Shown here: positions 14,647-22,898 of the stretch, one piece after another
Layout of the letters: the number at the start of each line of letters is the position of its first letter
How positions within the stretch are numbered: the stretch's first letter is position 1
Assembly: GCA_016185305.1 (NCBI GenBank)
Contig: JACPNV010000099.1
Location: forward strand, 1 to 55,301
Origin: Actinomycetota bacterium
GTDB lineage: Bacteria; Actinomycetota; Acidimicrobiia; Acidimicrobiales; Acidimicrobilacustridaceae
DNA: 55,301 nt
Direction: 5' to 3'
The notes under the pieces: generated by a model
The model's database searches: none
What the model was told of the DNA's origin: nothing
The model's input: only the letters and a program-made list of their open reading frames with translations
Translations under genes and position numbers: made by a program

Positions 14647-17087
14647 GCCTCGCTGAGCACCGGTTGCGGTGGCGTGTCGGCTGCCCGAAGCGCGGTCTCC
14701 GCCGAGCTCGACGGCGACGCCGGCAGTCGGAGGCGCTTCAACAGCAGCGCGTTGACCGCCACGATGATGCTCGAACCCGACATCGACAGCGCCGCGATCT
14801 CGGGGCGCAGCATGAGACCGAAGGCGGGCTCGAACACGCCGGCAGCGACCGGGAGGGCAAAGGCGTTGTAGCCGATCGCCCAGCCCAGGTTCTGGCGCAT
14901 CTTGCGAACGGTGCCTTTGCCGATGCCGATGGCCACCGCGACATCGAGCGGGTCCGATCGCATCAGCACCACGTCGGCGGTCTCGATGGCGACGTCGGTG
15001 CCGGCACCGATCGCGATGCCGAGGTCGGCCTGGGCGAGCGCGGGGGCGTCGTTCACGCCATCCCCGACCATCGCCACACGCCGCCCACCTGCCTGCAGCT
15101 CGGTGACCTTCGACGCCTTGTCGCCGGGCAGGACGTCGGCCACGACGGTCGTGATGCCGAGCTGCCCCGCGATCCGTTCGGCGGTGGCTCGGTTGTCACC
15201 GGTCAGCATGACGACTTCGGCTCCGGCGCGCTGGATGGCGGCGACCGCGGCGGCGGCGGTGGGGCGAGCGGCATCGGCGATGGCGATGAGCGCGCGGGCT
15301 CGGCCGTCGATCGCGACGCACACCACGGTGCGCCCGCTGCTGGCCATCTCTTCCCGGCGTGCGGAGAGATCCCCGAGGTCGATGCCTTCGCGTTCGAGCA
15401 GCCGGCGATTGCCGACGGCGACGCGATGACCGTCGACGTCGGCGACGGCACCTTGGCCGGGCACGGCCTCGAAGGAGCTGGCCGCGAACGCGGGCGCACC
15501 CCGCGAGTCGGCGTAGCGCACCACCGCCTCGGCGAGGGGGTGCTCGGACTCGCGCTCGACGGCGGCCACGAGGCGGAGGAGCTCGACCTCGTCCCCGTCT
15601 CCGATGACGAGATCGGTGACCTCGGGCTCGCCTTTGGTGAGGGTGCCGGTCTTGTCCATCACGACGACGCCGATGTGCGCGGCCGACTCGATCGCCATCG
15701 CGTTCTTGAACAGCACGCCGCGCTTCGCGCCAAGACCCGTTCCGATCATCACCGCGGTGGGGGTGGCGAGCCCGAGGGCGTCCGGGCACGTGATCACCAC
15801 GACGGTGATCGCGAAGAGGAAGGCCTGGCTGGCCGGACGGTCGGAGAACAGCGTCCACACAGCGAAGGTGAGCGCGCCTCCCACGAGCGCCACGAACACG
15901 AGCCAGAACGCGGCCCGGTCGGCGAGCCGCTGGCCGGGCGCCTTGGAGTTCTGCGCCTCCTGCACGAGCTTGACGATCTGCGCGAGCGCGGTGTCTGCCC
16001 CGACCTTGGTGGCCTTCACGCGCAACGTGCCGTTCGTGTTGATGCTCGCCCCGATCACCGCCGAGTCGGGATCTTTGTGTACCGGCATGCTCTCGCCGGT
16101 CACGACCGACTCGTCGACTTCACTCGTACCTTCGACGACGATCCCGTCGACGGGGATCTTGGCGCCCGGGCGGATGAGGAGCGTGTCGCCCGGTTGGACC
16201 TCGGCGGTGGGGACCTCCGTCAGCTCGCCGTCGTGGATCACGACCGCCATCGGCGGTGCCAGGTTGAGGAGCGTGCGTATCGCGTCGTTCGCGCCGCCGC
16301 GCGCTCGCATCTCGAACCAGTGGCCGAGCAGCACGAAGACGGCGAGCGTCGTCGCGGCTTCGTAGAAGACGTCGCCGCCACCCCTGAGCGTGACCACGAC
16401 GGAGTAGAGCCATCCGGCACCGACACCCACCGAGACGAGCACCATCATGTCGAGCGTCCGGTTGGTGAGCGCGCGCCATGCGCCGGTGAAGAAGATCGAC
16501 GCCGACCAGAAGATGATCGGCAGGCTCAGCAGGAGGGCCCACACGTCGTCGCGCAGGCCGAAGGGTGCGGCCACGTCGAAGCCCAGCACGTCGCGGCCGA
16601 TCGGTGACCACAGCAGTATCGGGATGTCGAACGCGAGCGCGACGAGGAACCGGTTGCGCATGTCGGCGGTCATCGCGGCCATGGACATGGCACCGTGGCC
16701 GCCGTGGCCCATCACGTCCTCGGGCGATCGCACGCCGTGGTCGTGGCCTTCCTCGGCCTGCTGGTGGTCGTGGTCGTCGCCGTGGCCGTGGTCGTGGTCG
16801 TGGTCGTGGTCGGGGACGAGGTTCGCGGGATGGCACTCTCCGTCGCAGGCGTACCCGCAGTCGACGATGGCCGCCGCGAGGTCGTCCGCCGTGACCGTAG
16901 TGGGGTCATAGACGACCGTCGCGGTCTCGTTGGTGGCGTTGGCATTGACCTCGTGGACGCCGGCCATCCGGCCGAGCCGAGCCTCGATGACGTTGGTCTC
17001 GGTGCCGAAGCACATCCCGCGCGCCTCGAGAACGATGGTGCGGTGGGCGGAACCGTGGTTGTGGCCGGACGCCGGCTTGCCCATCAT
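14643..17087 (-). CDS. P1B-type (copper-like) ATPase with CPD motif and His-rich N-terminus
   Basis: The 814-residue metal-exporting ATPase begins with a heavy-metal-associated fold in which the usual GMxCxxC loop reads GMCFGTET, losing the Cys pair. A His/Asp-rich segment follows (about residues 92-130: DHDHDHDHGHG). Core motifs are intact: TGES, DKTGTLT, SEHPLAEAV, MLTGDN and GDGVNDAPALAQADLG. The transmembrane metal site reads ITCPDALGLATP, so the usual CPC or CPH is CPD; this was checked against the codons TGC CCG GAC. The His-rich N-terminus is CopB-like. It is the last gene of a seven-gene operon and overlaps the SHOCT gene (ATGA). Substrate is probably copper from context, but the altered site leaves specificity open. 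Confidence 0.93.
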   Translation of the reverse strand: MMGKPASGHNHGSAHRTIVLEARGMCFGTETNVIEARLGRMAGVHEVNANATNETATVVYDPTTVTADDLAAAIVDCGYACDGECHPANLVPDHDHDHDHGHGDDHDHQQAEEGHDHGVRSPEDVMGHGGHGAMSMAAMTADMRNRFLVALAFDIPILLWSPIGRDVLGFDVAAPFGLRDDVWALLLSLPIIFWSASIFFTGAWRALTNRTLDMMVLVSVGVGAGWLYSVVVTLRGGGDVFYEAATTLAVFVLLGHWFEMRARGGANDAIRTLLNLAPPMAVVIHDGELTEVPTAEVQPGDTLLIRPGAKIPVDGIVVEGTSEVDESVVTGESMPVHKDPDSAVIGASINTNGTLRVKATKVGADTALAQIVKLVQEAQNSKAPGQRLADRAAFWLVFVALVGGALTFAVWTLFSDRPASQAFLFAITVVVITCPDALGLATPTAVMIGTGLGAKRGVLFKNAMAIESAAHIGVVVMDKTGTLTKGEPEVTDLVIGDGDEVELLRLVAAVERESEHPLAEAVVRYADSRGAPAFAASSFEAVPGQGAVADVDGHRVAVGNRRLLEREGIDLGDLSARREEMASSGRTVVCVAIDGRARALIAIADAARPTAAAAVAAIQRAGAEVVMLTGDNRATAERIAGQLGITTVVADVLPGDKASKVTELQAGGRRVAMVGDGVNDAPALAQADLGIAIGAGTDVAIETADVVLMRSDPLDVAVAIGIGKGTVRKMRQNLGWAIGYNAFALPVAAGVFEPAFGLMLRPEIAALSMSGSSIIVAVNALLLKRLRLPASPSSSAETALRAADTPPQPVLSEA

Positions 17088-17311
17088 CGGACGGTGCGCA
17101 ACGTGTCGCGCCGGCGCTGGTACTCGTCCTCGTCGATCTCGCCCCGCGCGAAGCGATCGGCCAACGTGTCTTCTGGCCTGTGTCCGCGCTCACCCGGGAC
17201 CTGCCGGAACAGGGCGATGGCGAGCCAGATGACGGCCCCCCAGAACACCACCATCGTGAGCGTCATGGTGAGCCATGCGGCCCAGTTCCAATCTCCGTAC
17301 CAATACATCAT
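17084..17311 (-). CDS. Small membrane protein with SHOCT domain
   Basis: The 75-residue protein has one transmembrane helix (about residues 11-35) preceded by a Trp/Tyr-rich outer segment MMYWYGDWNW. The C-terminal SHOCT motif is EDTLADRFARGEIDEDEYQRR. SHOCT proteins are common oligomerisation or interaction modules. It overlaps both the ABC-YHS gene upstream and the P1B ATPase downstream by 4 nt, so it should be made in stoichiometry with them. Confidence 0.88.
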   Translation of the reverse strand: MMYWYGDWNWAAWLTMTLTMVVFWGAVIWLAIALFRQVPGERGHRPEDTLADRFARGEIDEDEYQRRRDTLRTVR

Positions 17312-18231
17312 CGTGCAGTCCTTTCGTCGTGCGGCGGGTCGGGCTCGCCGCTGGTCTCATGAGGCACGTCTGCCGCCGCTTCGGGGTCGCGGCTCGTGAA
17401 CTCGTTGCGGCAGGCGGTGGAGCAGAACCACCAGGTCTGCCCGTCGCGGTGGGCATGGAGGGTGGTGTTCGGATCGGCGGTCACGCTCATGCCGCAGATG
17501 GGGTCGGTTGCCATGTTGGAGAGCTCGCGAAACCCGCCGTCCTCGAGCCAGAGGACGCGGTCGGCGATCTCCTTGAGCCGCTCGTCGTGCGAGACGATGA
17601 CGACGCTCCTGCCGTCGTCGGTGGCGAGGTGGCGCAGGAGGCGAGCGATGTCGTGCCCGTGGCTCGAGTCGAGGTTGGCCGTGGGCTCGTCGGCGAGGAT
17701 CACGGCCGGGTCGTTGGCGAGCGCGCGGGCCACCGAGACGCGTTGCTTCTCGCCCCCGGAGAGCTGGTCGGGCCGGAACCGGAGGCGTTGACCGAGACCG
17801 ACCCGTTCGAGCAGGGCGCGGGAGCGTTCGTGAGCGGCGTTGCCGACGACGCCAGCGAGGTTGCAGGCGATCTCGACGTTCTCGACCGCGTTCAACGCGC
17901 CGAGCAAGTTGAAGTCCTGGAAGACGAAGCCGAGGTGGCGGGCGCGCAGCTTGGGCAGCAGGCGCTCGGGTGCGGCGGCGAGATCGATCCCGTCGATCGT
18001 GACCGCTCCGGATGTGGGGCGCAGCATGGCGCCGAGCATGAGGAGCAGCGTGGTCTTGCCACTGCCCGACGGCCCCATGACGAGCACGACCTCCCCCGCC
18101 TTGATGTCGAGGTCGATGTCTCGCACGGCATGGACGGCGAGGTCGCCCTCGCCATAGGTCTTGTTGAGCCCCCGGACGGTGATGCTGGCCGCTGAGGCGG
18201 TGCGCGGGTCGATGATGGCGGTCATGGTCAT
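17308..18231 (-). CDS. MacB/LolD-type ABC ATPase fused to a C-terminal YHS domain
   Basis: The 307-residue protein starts with an ABC ATPase of the LolD/MacB type: GPSGSGKTT (Walker A), FVFQDFNLL (Q-loop), LSGGEKQRVSVARAL (signature), VILADEPTANLD (Walker B) and VSHDERL (H-loop). After about residue 240 a YHS domain follows, DPICGMSV...FCSTACRNEFTSRDP, with three Cys in the YHS pattern. The fusion tethers a transition-metal-binding module to the motor of an FtsX-type exporter. It overlaps its permease and the SHOCT gene by ATGA. A second ATG, at 18225 (MTAIID), is also possible. Metal sensing or delivery is an inference. Confidence 0.93.
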   Translation of the reverse strand: MTMTAIIDPRTASAASITVRGLNKTYGEGDLAVHAVRDIDLDIKAGEVVLVMGPSGSGKTTLLLMLGAMLRPTSGAVTIDGIDLAAAPERLLPKLRARHLGFVFQDFNLLGALNAVENVEIACNLAGVVGNAAHERSRALLERVGLGQRLRFRPDQLSGGEKQRVSVARALANDPAVILADEPTANLDSSHGHDIARLLRHLATDDGRSVVIVSHDERLKEIADRVLWLEDGGFRELSNMATDPICGMSVTADPNTTLHAHRDGQTWWFCSTACRNEFTSRDPEAAADVPHETSGEPDPPHDERTAR

Positions 18232-19349
18232 TGTGCGCTCCGGAAGACCGAAGCCGGATCGATGCGGACGACCCGGCGGAGTGGGATCGCCGCGGCGATC
18301 AGGCCGATCACCAGGGCGCCGGCGGCGGTGCGCGCGACCGAAACCGGTTCGATGACGATGCGGATGTTCGGGGTGAGCGCGGCGAGGGCGGCACCGAGCC
18401 CGAGGGACAGCACGAACGCGGTCGCGGCGGCGAGCGCGATGGTCCAGATGGCTTGCGCTACGACGTCCTTCGCCAGCCGGGGGTTGGTCCCGCCCAGAGC
18501 CTTGACGACGCCGAAGTCGCGGAGCTTCGCCAACGTCGACGTGAACAGCGTGAGGGCGACCACGGCCAGGGCGATGAGGAACCCGATGATCGTCATGATC
18601 GACATGATGTCGGTGGCCATGTCACGCACGATGCGGGACTCCTGATCGGAGAACGCGGCCCTGGTCTGCACCGTCGCGTCCGGAACGGCCGCGGCGATGC
18701 GCGACGCGAGCTCGTCGGCGCCGACGCCGGCTCGCGCGCCGGCGAGCACGTAGTTCGTACCCGGTCCTCGCAGCGCCGTGAACTGCTCGGTGTCGAGGAA
18801 GACCGTCGTGTTGACGATGTTCGTCCCGTTGACGGAGAGGCCCGAGACCCGCAGCGGCGTGCCGAGGATCTCGACCGTGTCGCCCACGCCGATGGCGAGC
18901 TCGCTGGCGGCCGACTCGTCGACCACGGCTTCCCCGGCGCCCGGGGCGGATCCGGAGGACAGCTCGCGGGGCCCGGCGACGCCCGCTTGCGTGTCGTACC
19001 CGAAGACATAGGTGATGATGCTTCGGTCGCCCTTGGTGACGACACCGGTGGTGTAGCGCAGCGGCTCGGCCCACGCGACGCCATCGACCGAGCGCACCCG
19101 TGCCACGGTGTCGTCGGGGAGCGCGGTGATCGACATGTGCATGGTGCGGACGCCGGCCTGCGCGACGAACACGTCAGCGGGAGACGTGTCGATGTAGGCC
19201 GTCACCTGCCGCGTGGCTCCCGCGAACACCCCGTTGAGGACGAGCACGAGCACGAGGGCGGCCGCGACACCGGCAACCGCGAGGACCGCGCGCCGGCGGT
19301 CTTGGAGGAGCTGTCGCCGGGCCAGGGGAACACGCCGGGGCACCGTCAT
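18228..19349 (-). CDS. FtsX/MacB-type ABC permease 2
   Basis: The 373-residue permease has an N-terminal transmembrane helix (about 21-42), a large extracytoplasmic domain (about 45-250) and three C-terminal helices in the FtsX arrangement, including DIMSIMTIIGFLIALAVVAL. The motif KLRDFGVVKALGGTN is typical of FtsX permeases at the coupling region. ATG 19349 is preceded by GAGGAGG and overlaps the stop of permease 1. It should heterodimerise with permease 1 and be driven by the YHS-ABC ATPase. Confidence 0.92.
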   Translation of the reverse strand: MTVPRRVPLARRQLLQDRRRAVLAVAGVAAALVLVLVLNGVFAGATRQVTAYIDTSPADVFVAQAGVRTMHMSITALPDDTVARVRSVDGVAWAEPLRYTTGVVTKGDRSIITYVFGYDTQAGVAGPRELSSGSAPGAGEAVVDESAASELAIGVGDTVEILGTPLRVSGLSVNGTNIVNTTVFLDTEQFTALRGPGTNYVLAGARAGVGADELASRIAAAVPDATVQTRAAFSDQESRIVRDMATDIMSIMTIIGFLIALAVVALTLFTSTLAKLRDFGVVKALGGTNPRLAKDVVAQAIWTIALAAATAFVLSLGLGAALAALTPNIRIVIEPVSVARTAAGALVIGLIAAAIPLRRVVRIDPASVFRSAQ

Positions 19350-20446
19350 CCTCCTCGGTACGCGGTGGCGGGGTCGAGGCGCGCCAGGCGCCGGGCGGGG
19401 AGGAGCGCCGCGACGGCGCCCATGAGCGCGGCGGCAGCGATGGCTCGCCCGACGATGGTCGGCGTCAACACGATCGCGAACTGGGGACGCGCCCAGGAGA
19501 TGAGCATGCGCCCGGCGAAGAACATCGCCGCCCCGGCAAGAAGGCCGCCGGTCGCCAGGATCGTGGTCTGGGTGAGCGCGATCCGGTACAGCCGCCAGCG
19601 GTCGGCGCCGACCGCCTTGATGATGCCGTAGTCGCGGCGATGCTCGATGATCGCCGAGTAGGCCGTCAGCGCGATGACGACGCTGCCGATGGCGAACGCG
19701 ACCGCCACCATGACCTGTAGCGGCACCGAGAACGGGCGGGCGAGGACGGACAGGTCGTTGGCCTTCAGCTCGCCACGGTCCAGAACGGTCAGCCCGGTGG
19801 ATGCGAGCCGGGCGCGAACCTCTTGCGGGCGGTCGGTGCCGACGAGGACGAAGCTCGTGGTTCCCGGTGCTCGGAGGGCCTGGTCCGTGGCGGCGTGCGT
19901 CATGAACACGAACGAGGTCATGAACATGTCGGCGTCCGCGAGGCCGACCACCGTGAAGCTGCGGCCCAAGATGTCGAGCTGGTCCCCGACGTTGATGCCG
20001 TGCCGCTGGGCGAGCACCCGCCCGATGGTGATCTCGTTGTCGCGTGCCGGGGCGCGCCCCTCGATCACCGACGAAGGCCCGCCCGGCTGCCCGGGCTGCC
20101 AGCCGATCAGGTAGGCCGGCACCTTGGACTCGTGGAGCTGCATGATCGAGAACAGCCCCCGCACCGGTGCCGCCCACTTCACCTCGGGGTCGCTCCGCAC
20201 CTGATCGACCGTGGATGCCGGCAGGACGCTGGCGGCCGAGAAGAAGCTCTTGGTTCCGGGGGACACGACGTAGAGGTCGGCGCCGGCCTGGTCCTCATAG
20301 ACCGTGGTCTTCGCGTCGATGCCCGCCCACAGACCGTCGAGGAGCAGGATCAGCATGAGGGCGAGACCGACGCCGGCGACGGACGCGACCAGCCGGCGGG
20401 GCTCGGACCAGAGGTTCCGTCGGGCGAGGGGGACCTGGCGGGCCAC
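19346..20446 (-). CDS. FtsX/MacB-type ABC permease 1
   Basis: The 366-residue permease starts at GTG 20446 after an AGGGG Shine-Dalgarno. Topology matches permease 2: a helix near residues 19-42 (SVAGVGLALMLILLLDGLWAG), an extracytoplasmic domain, and three terminal helices. The coupling segment is RRDYGIIKAVGADRWRLYR. It is about the same length as permease 2, suggesting an ancient duplication giving a heterodimeric exporter. Confidence 0.92.
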   Translation of the reverse strand: MARQVPLARRNLWSEPRRLVASVAGVGLALMLILLLDGLWAGIDAKTTVYEDQAGADLYVVSPGTKSFFSAASVLPASTVDQVRSDPEVKWAAPVRGLFSIMQLHESKVPAYLIGWQPGQPGGPSSVIEGRAPARDNEITIGRVLAQRHGINVGDQLDILGRSFTVVGLADADMFMTSFVFMTHAATDQALRAPGTTSFVLVGTDRPQEVRARLASTGLTVLDRGELKANDLSVLARPFSVPLQVMVAVAFAIGSVVIALTAYSAIIEHRRDYGIIKAVGADRWRLYRIALTQTTILATGGLLAGAAMFFAGRMLISWARPQFAIVLTPTIVGRAIAAAALMGAVAALLPARRLARLDPATAYRGG

Positions 20447-20455
20447 GACGCGCCC

Positions 20456-20590
20456 CTACGGTGCCTGCCACTCGAACACGACGGGCGGCGCGAGCCCGCT
20501 CGCCCACACCACGACAGCGGTGTAGAAGGCAGCCATCGCCGCGGCGCCGGCTGCTCCCCACCCAATGCTTCGAGCGCTCCAGGAGTGCAT
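20456..20590 (-). CDS. 44-residue membrane protein
   Basis: This short ORF (ATG 20590, stop 20456) lies between the DUF2933-like gene (13 bp away) and permease 1 (9 bp away) on the same strand. It encodes MHSWSARSIGWG...VFEWQAP with one transmembrane helix (AAGAAAMAAFYTAVVVWAS). A GGAGAG lies a few nt before the ATG. Tight packing supports it; no family is recognised. Confidence 0.55.
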   Translation of the reverse strand: MHSWSARSIGWGAAGAAAMAAFYTAVVVWASGLAPPVVFEWQAP

Positions 20591-20603
20591 GGTCTCTCCG
20601 CCG

Positions 20604-20822
20604 CTACGAAGCTTTCGAGGGGTAGGCGTGATCGGCCGGGGGCGGCACCTGGTTCTCGCCGTGTCCGTGTTCGCCGGACATCATGAGGATCATCATCAGC
20701 GGGCACGCGAGCAGGACCAGGAAGACGATCGCGAGGGGAATCGTGACGCCCAGGGCGCTCAATGCGACGATGCCCACGAGGGCCACGAGCAAGCCGGCAT
20801 GCATCCACAGGTGATGTCGCAT
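20604..20822 (-). CDS. Small membrane protein, DUF2933-like
   Basis: The 72-residue protein begins MRHHLWMHAGLLVALVG after a GAGGAG Shine-Dalgarno. Two hydrophobic stretches end in ACPLMMILMMSGEHGHGE, a Cys/Met/His cluster of the type found in DUF2933 proteins, which accompany copper and other heavy-metal operons. It is the first gene of the minus-strand operon ending in the P1B ATPase. Metal binding by the Met/His tail is plausible. Confidence 0.75.
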   Translation of the reverse strand: MRHHLWMHAGLLVALVGIVALSALGVTIPLAIVFLVLLACPLMMILMMSGEHGHGENQVPPPADHAYPSKAS

Positions 20823-20920
20823 CTGGAACTCCTCGTGCGTTCGGGCGCCGCTGGCGCCGGTTGCTCGCAGTGTGACGCCCCTGATGAGCACGGGCATCCG
20901 GGCGGGATACGGACCGCCGG

Positions 20921-20940
20921 CTACGGAGCACTACGGAGAC
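20921..20940. repeat. Tandem 10-bp direct repeat in the copper operon upstream region
   Basis: CTACGGAGCA is followed directly by CTACGGAGAC, so an 8-bp CTACGGAG word occurs twice with 10-bp (one helical turn) spacing, about 100 bp upstream of the operon's first ATG at 20822. Such phasing is typical of direct-repeat operators, but no regulator can be named. Confidence 0.4.
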
Positions 20941-20951
20941 AGAGGCCTGAC

Positions 20952-21653
20952 TCAGACGAGTGGCCACGGGTAGCGGCGACCGGTCGTGTCGTGGGGGAAC
21001 ACCCCGCGGTCGACCACGGTCGCGGCTCGGTGAAGGACGGCCTCGCGCTCGTCGGGATCGAGCAGGCGGTTCATCGACGCCGGCAAGCCGCGGACGGCGA
21101 GGCGGGCGATGTCATCGATCAGCGCCGGTGGGATCGGCTCGCCGGCGAAGTCCCAGATGACGGTGCGCAGCTTGAAGTCGGTGTGGAAGCTGAGGCCGTT
21201 GTCGATCCCGTAGAGGTGGCCTCCGGGGCCGAGCAGGACATGGCCACCCTTGCGATCGGTGGAGTTGGCGATGAGATCGAACGCGCATATGCGCTTGAGC
21301 TGGCTGTGGTGACGCTCGTCCTCGAGCAACGTGAAGTAGTGCGCGTCCAGATCGGCGTCGATGAAGAGCTGCAGCGAGCCCTCGCCCAGCGGTACGTCGT
21401 CGAAACGCCGGACCGTGACCGGCACGATGTCCCACCCGAGATGGAGCGAGAGCTCATAGGCCGCGACCTCGCGCTTGTAGAGGCCACTCGGGAAGTCCCA
21501 CAGGGGCCGCTCGCCTCGCGCTGGCTTGTAGATGGCTCGGGCCTTCTCGTCGTCATGGCAGACCTCGACGAGGAACGTCGCGTTCGAGCTCCACGGCATC
21601 CGGCCCACGACCTCGACGTTCCCATGGGACAGGACATCGGACGGCAAGAGCAT
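20952..21653 (-). CDS. SCO1664-family (phosphatidylinositol kinase-like) protein
   Basis: The 233-residue protein matches the actinobacterial SCO1664 family, a PI3/4-kinase-like fold: IYKPARGERPLWDFPSGLY (ATP-binding Lys), then CAFDLIANSTDRKGGHVL (catalytic loop) and YGIDNGLSFH (metal Asp). A GGAGAG Shine-Dalgarno precedes the ATG. It follows the DUF3090 and phosphomutase genes on the same strand. These three families are known to travel together in actinobacteria; their joint function is unresolved. Confidence 0.92.
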   Translation of the reverse strand: MLLPSDVLSHGNVEVVGRMPWSSNATFLVEVCHDDEKARAIYKPARGERPLWDFPSGLYKREVAAYELSLHLGWDIVPVTVRRFDDVPLGEGSLQLFIDADLDAHYFTLLEDERHHSQLKRICAFDLIANSTDRKGGHVLLGPGGHLYGIDNGLSFHTDFKLRTVIWDFAGEPIPPALIDDIARLAVRGLPASMNRLLDPDEREAVLHRAATVVDRGVFPHDTTGRRYPWPLV

Positions 21654-21671
21654 CTTCGTCTCTCCGTCGCC

Positions 21672-22214
21672 TCAGCGACGGCGGTGGCCGTTGCTGCGGG
21701 CGCACATGTGTCCGTCGGGATCGATGGGGCCGGCGCAGATGGGACAGATCGGGCGGCCCGCGGCCACCAACCCGGCCGCGTGGGCGACGAACCCGGCGAC
21801 TTGTTCCCGAGTGAGATGGAAGCGGGCGCTCGCGGGCGCGATGGCGTCGCTCAGCGAAGCAGCGGCATCCGCGTCATCGCCCTCGTCGTCGTTCGGGAGC
21901 ACGAGCTCCTCGGCCACGACGAGGAAGCGGTCGTCGCCCTCCTCGTACTTGACGGCCAACGAGCCGACGATCCACTCCTCGATCGCGGGCTCGATCAGCT
22001 CGAGCTCGCCGGGCACGTCACCGGTCGGGGGAGCCAGGTTCTCCAGCATCCCCCCGAGGTACTCGGCAAGGGCCGACACCTGTTGCTTCTCCAACCGCAG
22101 GGTCACCACCGAGCCCTGCTGGCGGGCCTGGAGGAAGAACACCCGTGCGCCGGGTTCGCCGACCACGCCGGCGGCGAAGAAGTCGGGGTCGGTGAGATCG
22201 AAGTCGCTGCTCAC
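21672..22214 (-). CDS. DUF3090 family protein
   Basis: The 180-residue protein has N-terminal DLTDPDFFAAGVVGEPG, the segment VFFLQARQQGSVVTLRLEK, and a C-terminal CPICAGPIDPDGHMCAR that probably forms a zinc knuckle; these match DUF3090. The GTG start overlaps the stop of the phosphomutase gene (GTGA), and the SCO1664-family gene follows 18 bp downstream. It is the middle member of the conserved actinobacterial trio. Confidence 0.92.
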   Translation of the reverse strand: MSSDFDLTDPDFFAAGVVGEPGARVFFLQARQQGSVVTLRLEKQQVSALAEYLGGMLENLAPPTGDVPGELELIEPAIEEWIVGSLAVKYEEGDDRFLVVAEELVLPNDDEGDDADAAASLSDAIAPASARFHLTREQVAGFVAHAAGLVAAGRPICPICAGPIDPDGHMCARSNGHRRR

Positions 22215-22855
22215 GACCGCCCCAGCGCGTTGAGATCGCCGGTGTCGTTGACCGTCAGCACCGCGGGGCCGTCGACGCCGTAGAGGATGGCCGAGATCGA
22301 GCAGGGCGACACGACGATGCGCTGGAACAGGTCGAGGTGGGTTCCCAGCGCGCTCGCCACGGCTGCCTTGATCGGATCGGCATGCGAGACCGTCACGATG
22401 GTCTCGCCCGGATGGTTGCTGACGAGCCGGCCGATCGCGCCGGTGATGCGAGCTTGCATCTCGGCGAAGGACTCGCCACTCGGGAACCGAAAGCCGCTCG
22501 GGTAGCGCTGCACCGTGCGCCACTCGGGCAGCTTGAACAGCGACTTGAGCTCGGCGCCGGTCCACTCACCGAAATCGCACTCCACCAAGCCCCGGTCGAT
22601 CTTCACCTTCAATCCACGAGCCCGGGCGATGGGGGCAGCGGTCTCGCGTGTCCGCTCGAGCGGCGATGCGTAGACCGCCGCGATCTGCTTCAACGCGGCG
22701 ATCCGCTGCGCCACCGCGTCGGCTTGTTCGCGACCCTTGTCGGCGAGATGGAGGCCGCGTGCTCGTCCCGGTAGGACCTTGCCCGTCGTCGCGGTCTGCC
22801 CGTGCCGAACGAGGAGCACGAGGGTCGGCAGTGGAGGTTTGCGTCGCTCCGGCAT
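22211..22855 (-). CDS. Histidine-phosphatase superfamily phosphomutase (MSMEG_4193-like)
   Basis: The 214-residue protein has LVLLVRHGQTATTGKVLPG (RHG with the phosphoacceptor His), SPLERTRETA, GLVECDFGEWTG and VTVSHADPIKAA (second catalytic His). This matches the actinobacterial MSMEG_4193 family in the phosphoglycerate mutase superfamily. The ATG at 22855 gives the family's usual length. It heads the trio with DUF3090 and SCO1664. It is divergent from the uracil-DNA glycosylase gene, with 43 bp between starts. Confidence 0.9.
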   Translation of the reverse strand: MPERRKPPLPTLVLLVRHGQTATTGKVLPGRARGLHLADKGREQADAVAQRIAALKQIAAVYASPLERTRETAAPIARARGLKVKIDRGLVECDFGEWTGAELKSLFKLPEWRTVQRYPSGFRFPSGESFAEMQARITGAIGRLVSNHPGETIVTVSHADPIKAAVASALGTHLDLFQRIVVSPCSISAILYGVDGPAVLTVNDTGDLNALGRS

Positions 22856-22898
22856 GTCCGAGACAAGGTACCGGACCGCAGATCGATAGCCTGCGCTC

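Noticed and set aside
14664..16607. Open frame of 647 codons on the plus strand
   Set aside because: It is antisense to the P1B ATPase, is rich in Arg/His/Gly/Asp as shadows of GC-rich genes are, and has no recognisable motif.
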